A stretch of DNA of 64,000 bases, taken from assembly GCF_000236785.1 (NCBI RefSeq), contig NZ_AGUF01000074.1:1-64000 (forward strand). The letters run 5' to 3'. Of the stretch, positions 63,349 to 64,000 are shown one piece after another. The position numbers were made by a program, and so were the translations under genes. Numbering within the stretch: position 1 is the first letter of the stretch; every line of letters begins with the position of its first letter. This stretch comes from Achromobacter arsenitoxydans SY8. Its GTDB lineage: Bacteria > Pseudomonadota > Gammaproteobacteria > Burkholderiales > Burkholderiaceae_B. Under the pieces are notes generated by a model. That model was not told the DNA's origin, made no database searches, and saw only the letters and a program-made list of their open reading frames with translations.

Positions 63349-64000
63349 TCAGTCCAGCGACAGCTTCAGCTTGCTGATCACCTGGTCCCAGCGCGCCTTT
63401 TCATTCTTGATGCGGGCGGTCAGGGCTTCCGGCGTGGAGGACGCGGGTGTGAAGTACTGCAGCGCCAATTGCTTGCGGACGGCTTCGCTGCCGATGATGC
63501 GGGCCAGCTCGCTGTTGAGCCGCTCGACGATGGGCGTAGGCGTACCGGCCGGGACCAGCACCGCATTCCAGGAAATGGCCTCGAAGTCGGGGTAGCCCTG
63601 GGAGGCCATGGTGGGGACGCCGGGCAGCGCATCGCTGGGCTGCAGGCTGGTGACGGCCAGCAGCTTCACCTTGCCGTCGCGGGCCTGGGGCGCGGCGATG
63701 GCGGGAACCATGAAGCCGGCCTGCACGTCGCCGCCGATGATCGCGGTGATGACCTGCGGGAACCCGGAATAGGGGATGTGCGCCAGGTCGACGCCGGCGC
63801 TTTCCTTGAACATCTCCATCGCCAGGTGGGCCGAGCTGCCGGGGCCAACCGAACCGTAGTTCAGCGAGTTTCCGCGGCTTTTGACCAGCTTGACGAAGTC
63901 CTGGACGTTGTCCACCTTGAGGCTGCCCGGCACCACCAGCACGTTGGGGCTGGTGCCCACCAGCGACACCGGATCCAGGTCGGTCAGCGGGTCGTAGCCC
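63349..64000 (-). CDS. Bug-family periplasmic binding protein, C-terminal part (cut by window edge)
   Basis: The last 216 codons of a second Bug protein; the frame stays open to the right edge, where it reads GYDPLTDLDPVSLVG. The visible part has VVPGSLKVDNVQDFVKLVKSRGN, YGSVGPGSSAHLAMEMFKESAGVDLAHIPYSGFPQVITAIIGGDVQAGF and LPGVPTMASQGYPDFEAISW, the tripartite tricarboxylate family pattern. The signal peptide and start lie outside. Its sequence differs clearly from the Bug protein at 36 kb, so the two are separate paralogues. Ligand unknown. Confidence 0.9.
   Translation of the reverse strand, partial: GYDPLTDLDPVSLVGTSPNVLVVPGSLKVDNVQDFVKLVKSRGNSLNYGSVGPGSSAHLAMEMFKESAGVDLAHIPYSGFPQVITAIIGGDVQAGFMVPAIAAPQARDGKVKLLAVTSLQPSDALPGVPTMASQGYPDFEAISWNAVLVPAGTPTPIVERLNSELARIIGSEAVRKQLALQYFTPASSTPEALTARIKNEKARWDQVISKLKLSLD

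Overview
The window is GC-rich, densely packed chromosomal core sequence from a Gram-negative betaproteobacterium, most likely an Alcaligenaceae member of the Achromobacter/Bordetella type. The pointers are two Bug-family periplasmic binding proteins, a DUF4148 repeat protein, a Gram-negative porin whose protein ends in Phe, an HprK/PtsN nitrogen-PTS locus, and genes for LPS export and Kdo synthesis. This placement is inference from gene content; no database search was run. No rRNA, tRNA, insertion sequence, prophage or CRISPR array was seen.

Layout. 1-5.4 kb: the 5' end of argB, an orphan metQ, then a tlpA-like/dolP/diaA/yraN block divergent from rsmI and ogt. 5.4-18.3 kb: rlpA and rapZ; an inserted block of two multihaem cytochromes and a MocR-type regulator; hprK, ptsN, hpf, lptB, lptA, lptC, kdsC and kdsD, all on the minus strand; then purT on the plus strand. 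Gene order matches the enterobacterial kdsD-to-rapZ cluster except that rpoN is missing between lptB and hpf. 18.6-26.3 kb: a GbsR/MarR-type regulator followed by cydA-cydB-cydX-cydD-cydC (cytochrome bd oxidase with its small subunit and its assembly exporter) and apt. 26.3-31.8 kb: a LysR regulator, a DUF4148 repeat protein, a porin, ilvA and a YqaA-like membrane protein. 31.9-43.1 kb: a 1319-residue FAD/Fe-S oxidoreductase, a Bug protein, yggS, an aminotransferase, an amino-acid binding protein, HMG-CoA lyase and dprA. 43.2-50.3 kb: def-fmt, a CYTH protein, a PPOX-type flavoprotein, a HAD phosphatase, an NTF2-like protein, a LOG-family protein, a ferritin-like protein and rimO. 50.3-64 kb: a small Xre-type regulator, a LysE exporter, rsmB, DUF4390, ntrY, an ntrX-like gene, trkA, trkH, a YbdK-type ligase, bioC, comF, trmL and a second, partial Bug gene.

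How the genes work together. Several runs look like tight operons, many joined by 4-bp start/stop overlaps: diaA-dolP-tlpA-like, rapZ-rlpA, lptC-lptA, kdsD-kdsC, cydX-cydD-cydC and DUF4390-ntrY, with ntrX-trkA likewise. Envelope biogenesis (Kdo, Lpt, RlpA, DolP), the regulatory nitrogen PTS and ribosome hibernation share one block. Respiratory flexibility (bd oxidase) forms another. A two-component system coupled to Trk potassium uptake forms a third.

The most interesting signal is a matched pair of absences. The NtrX-like regulator has a receiver and a Fis-type DNA-binding end but no central sigma-54 AAA+ domain. The locus where rpoN usually sits has only about 220 bp of non-coding sequence. 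Together these suggest a lineage in which sigma-54 was lost and NtrX was remodelled to act with a housekeeping sigma factor. Most of the rest is ordinary core genome, with several well-formed candidate operators in intergenic regions.
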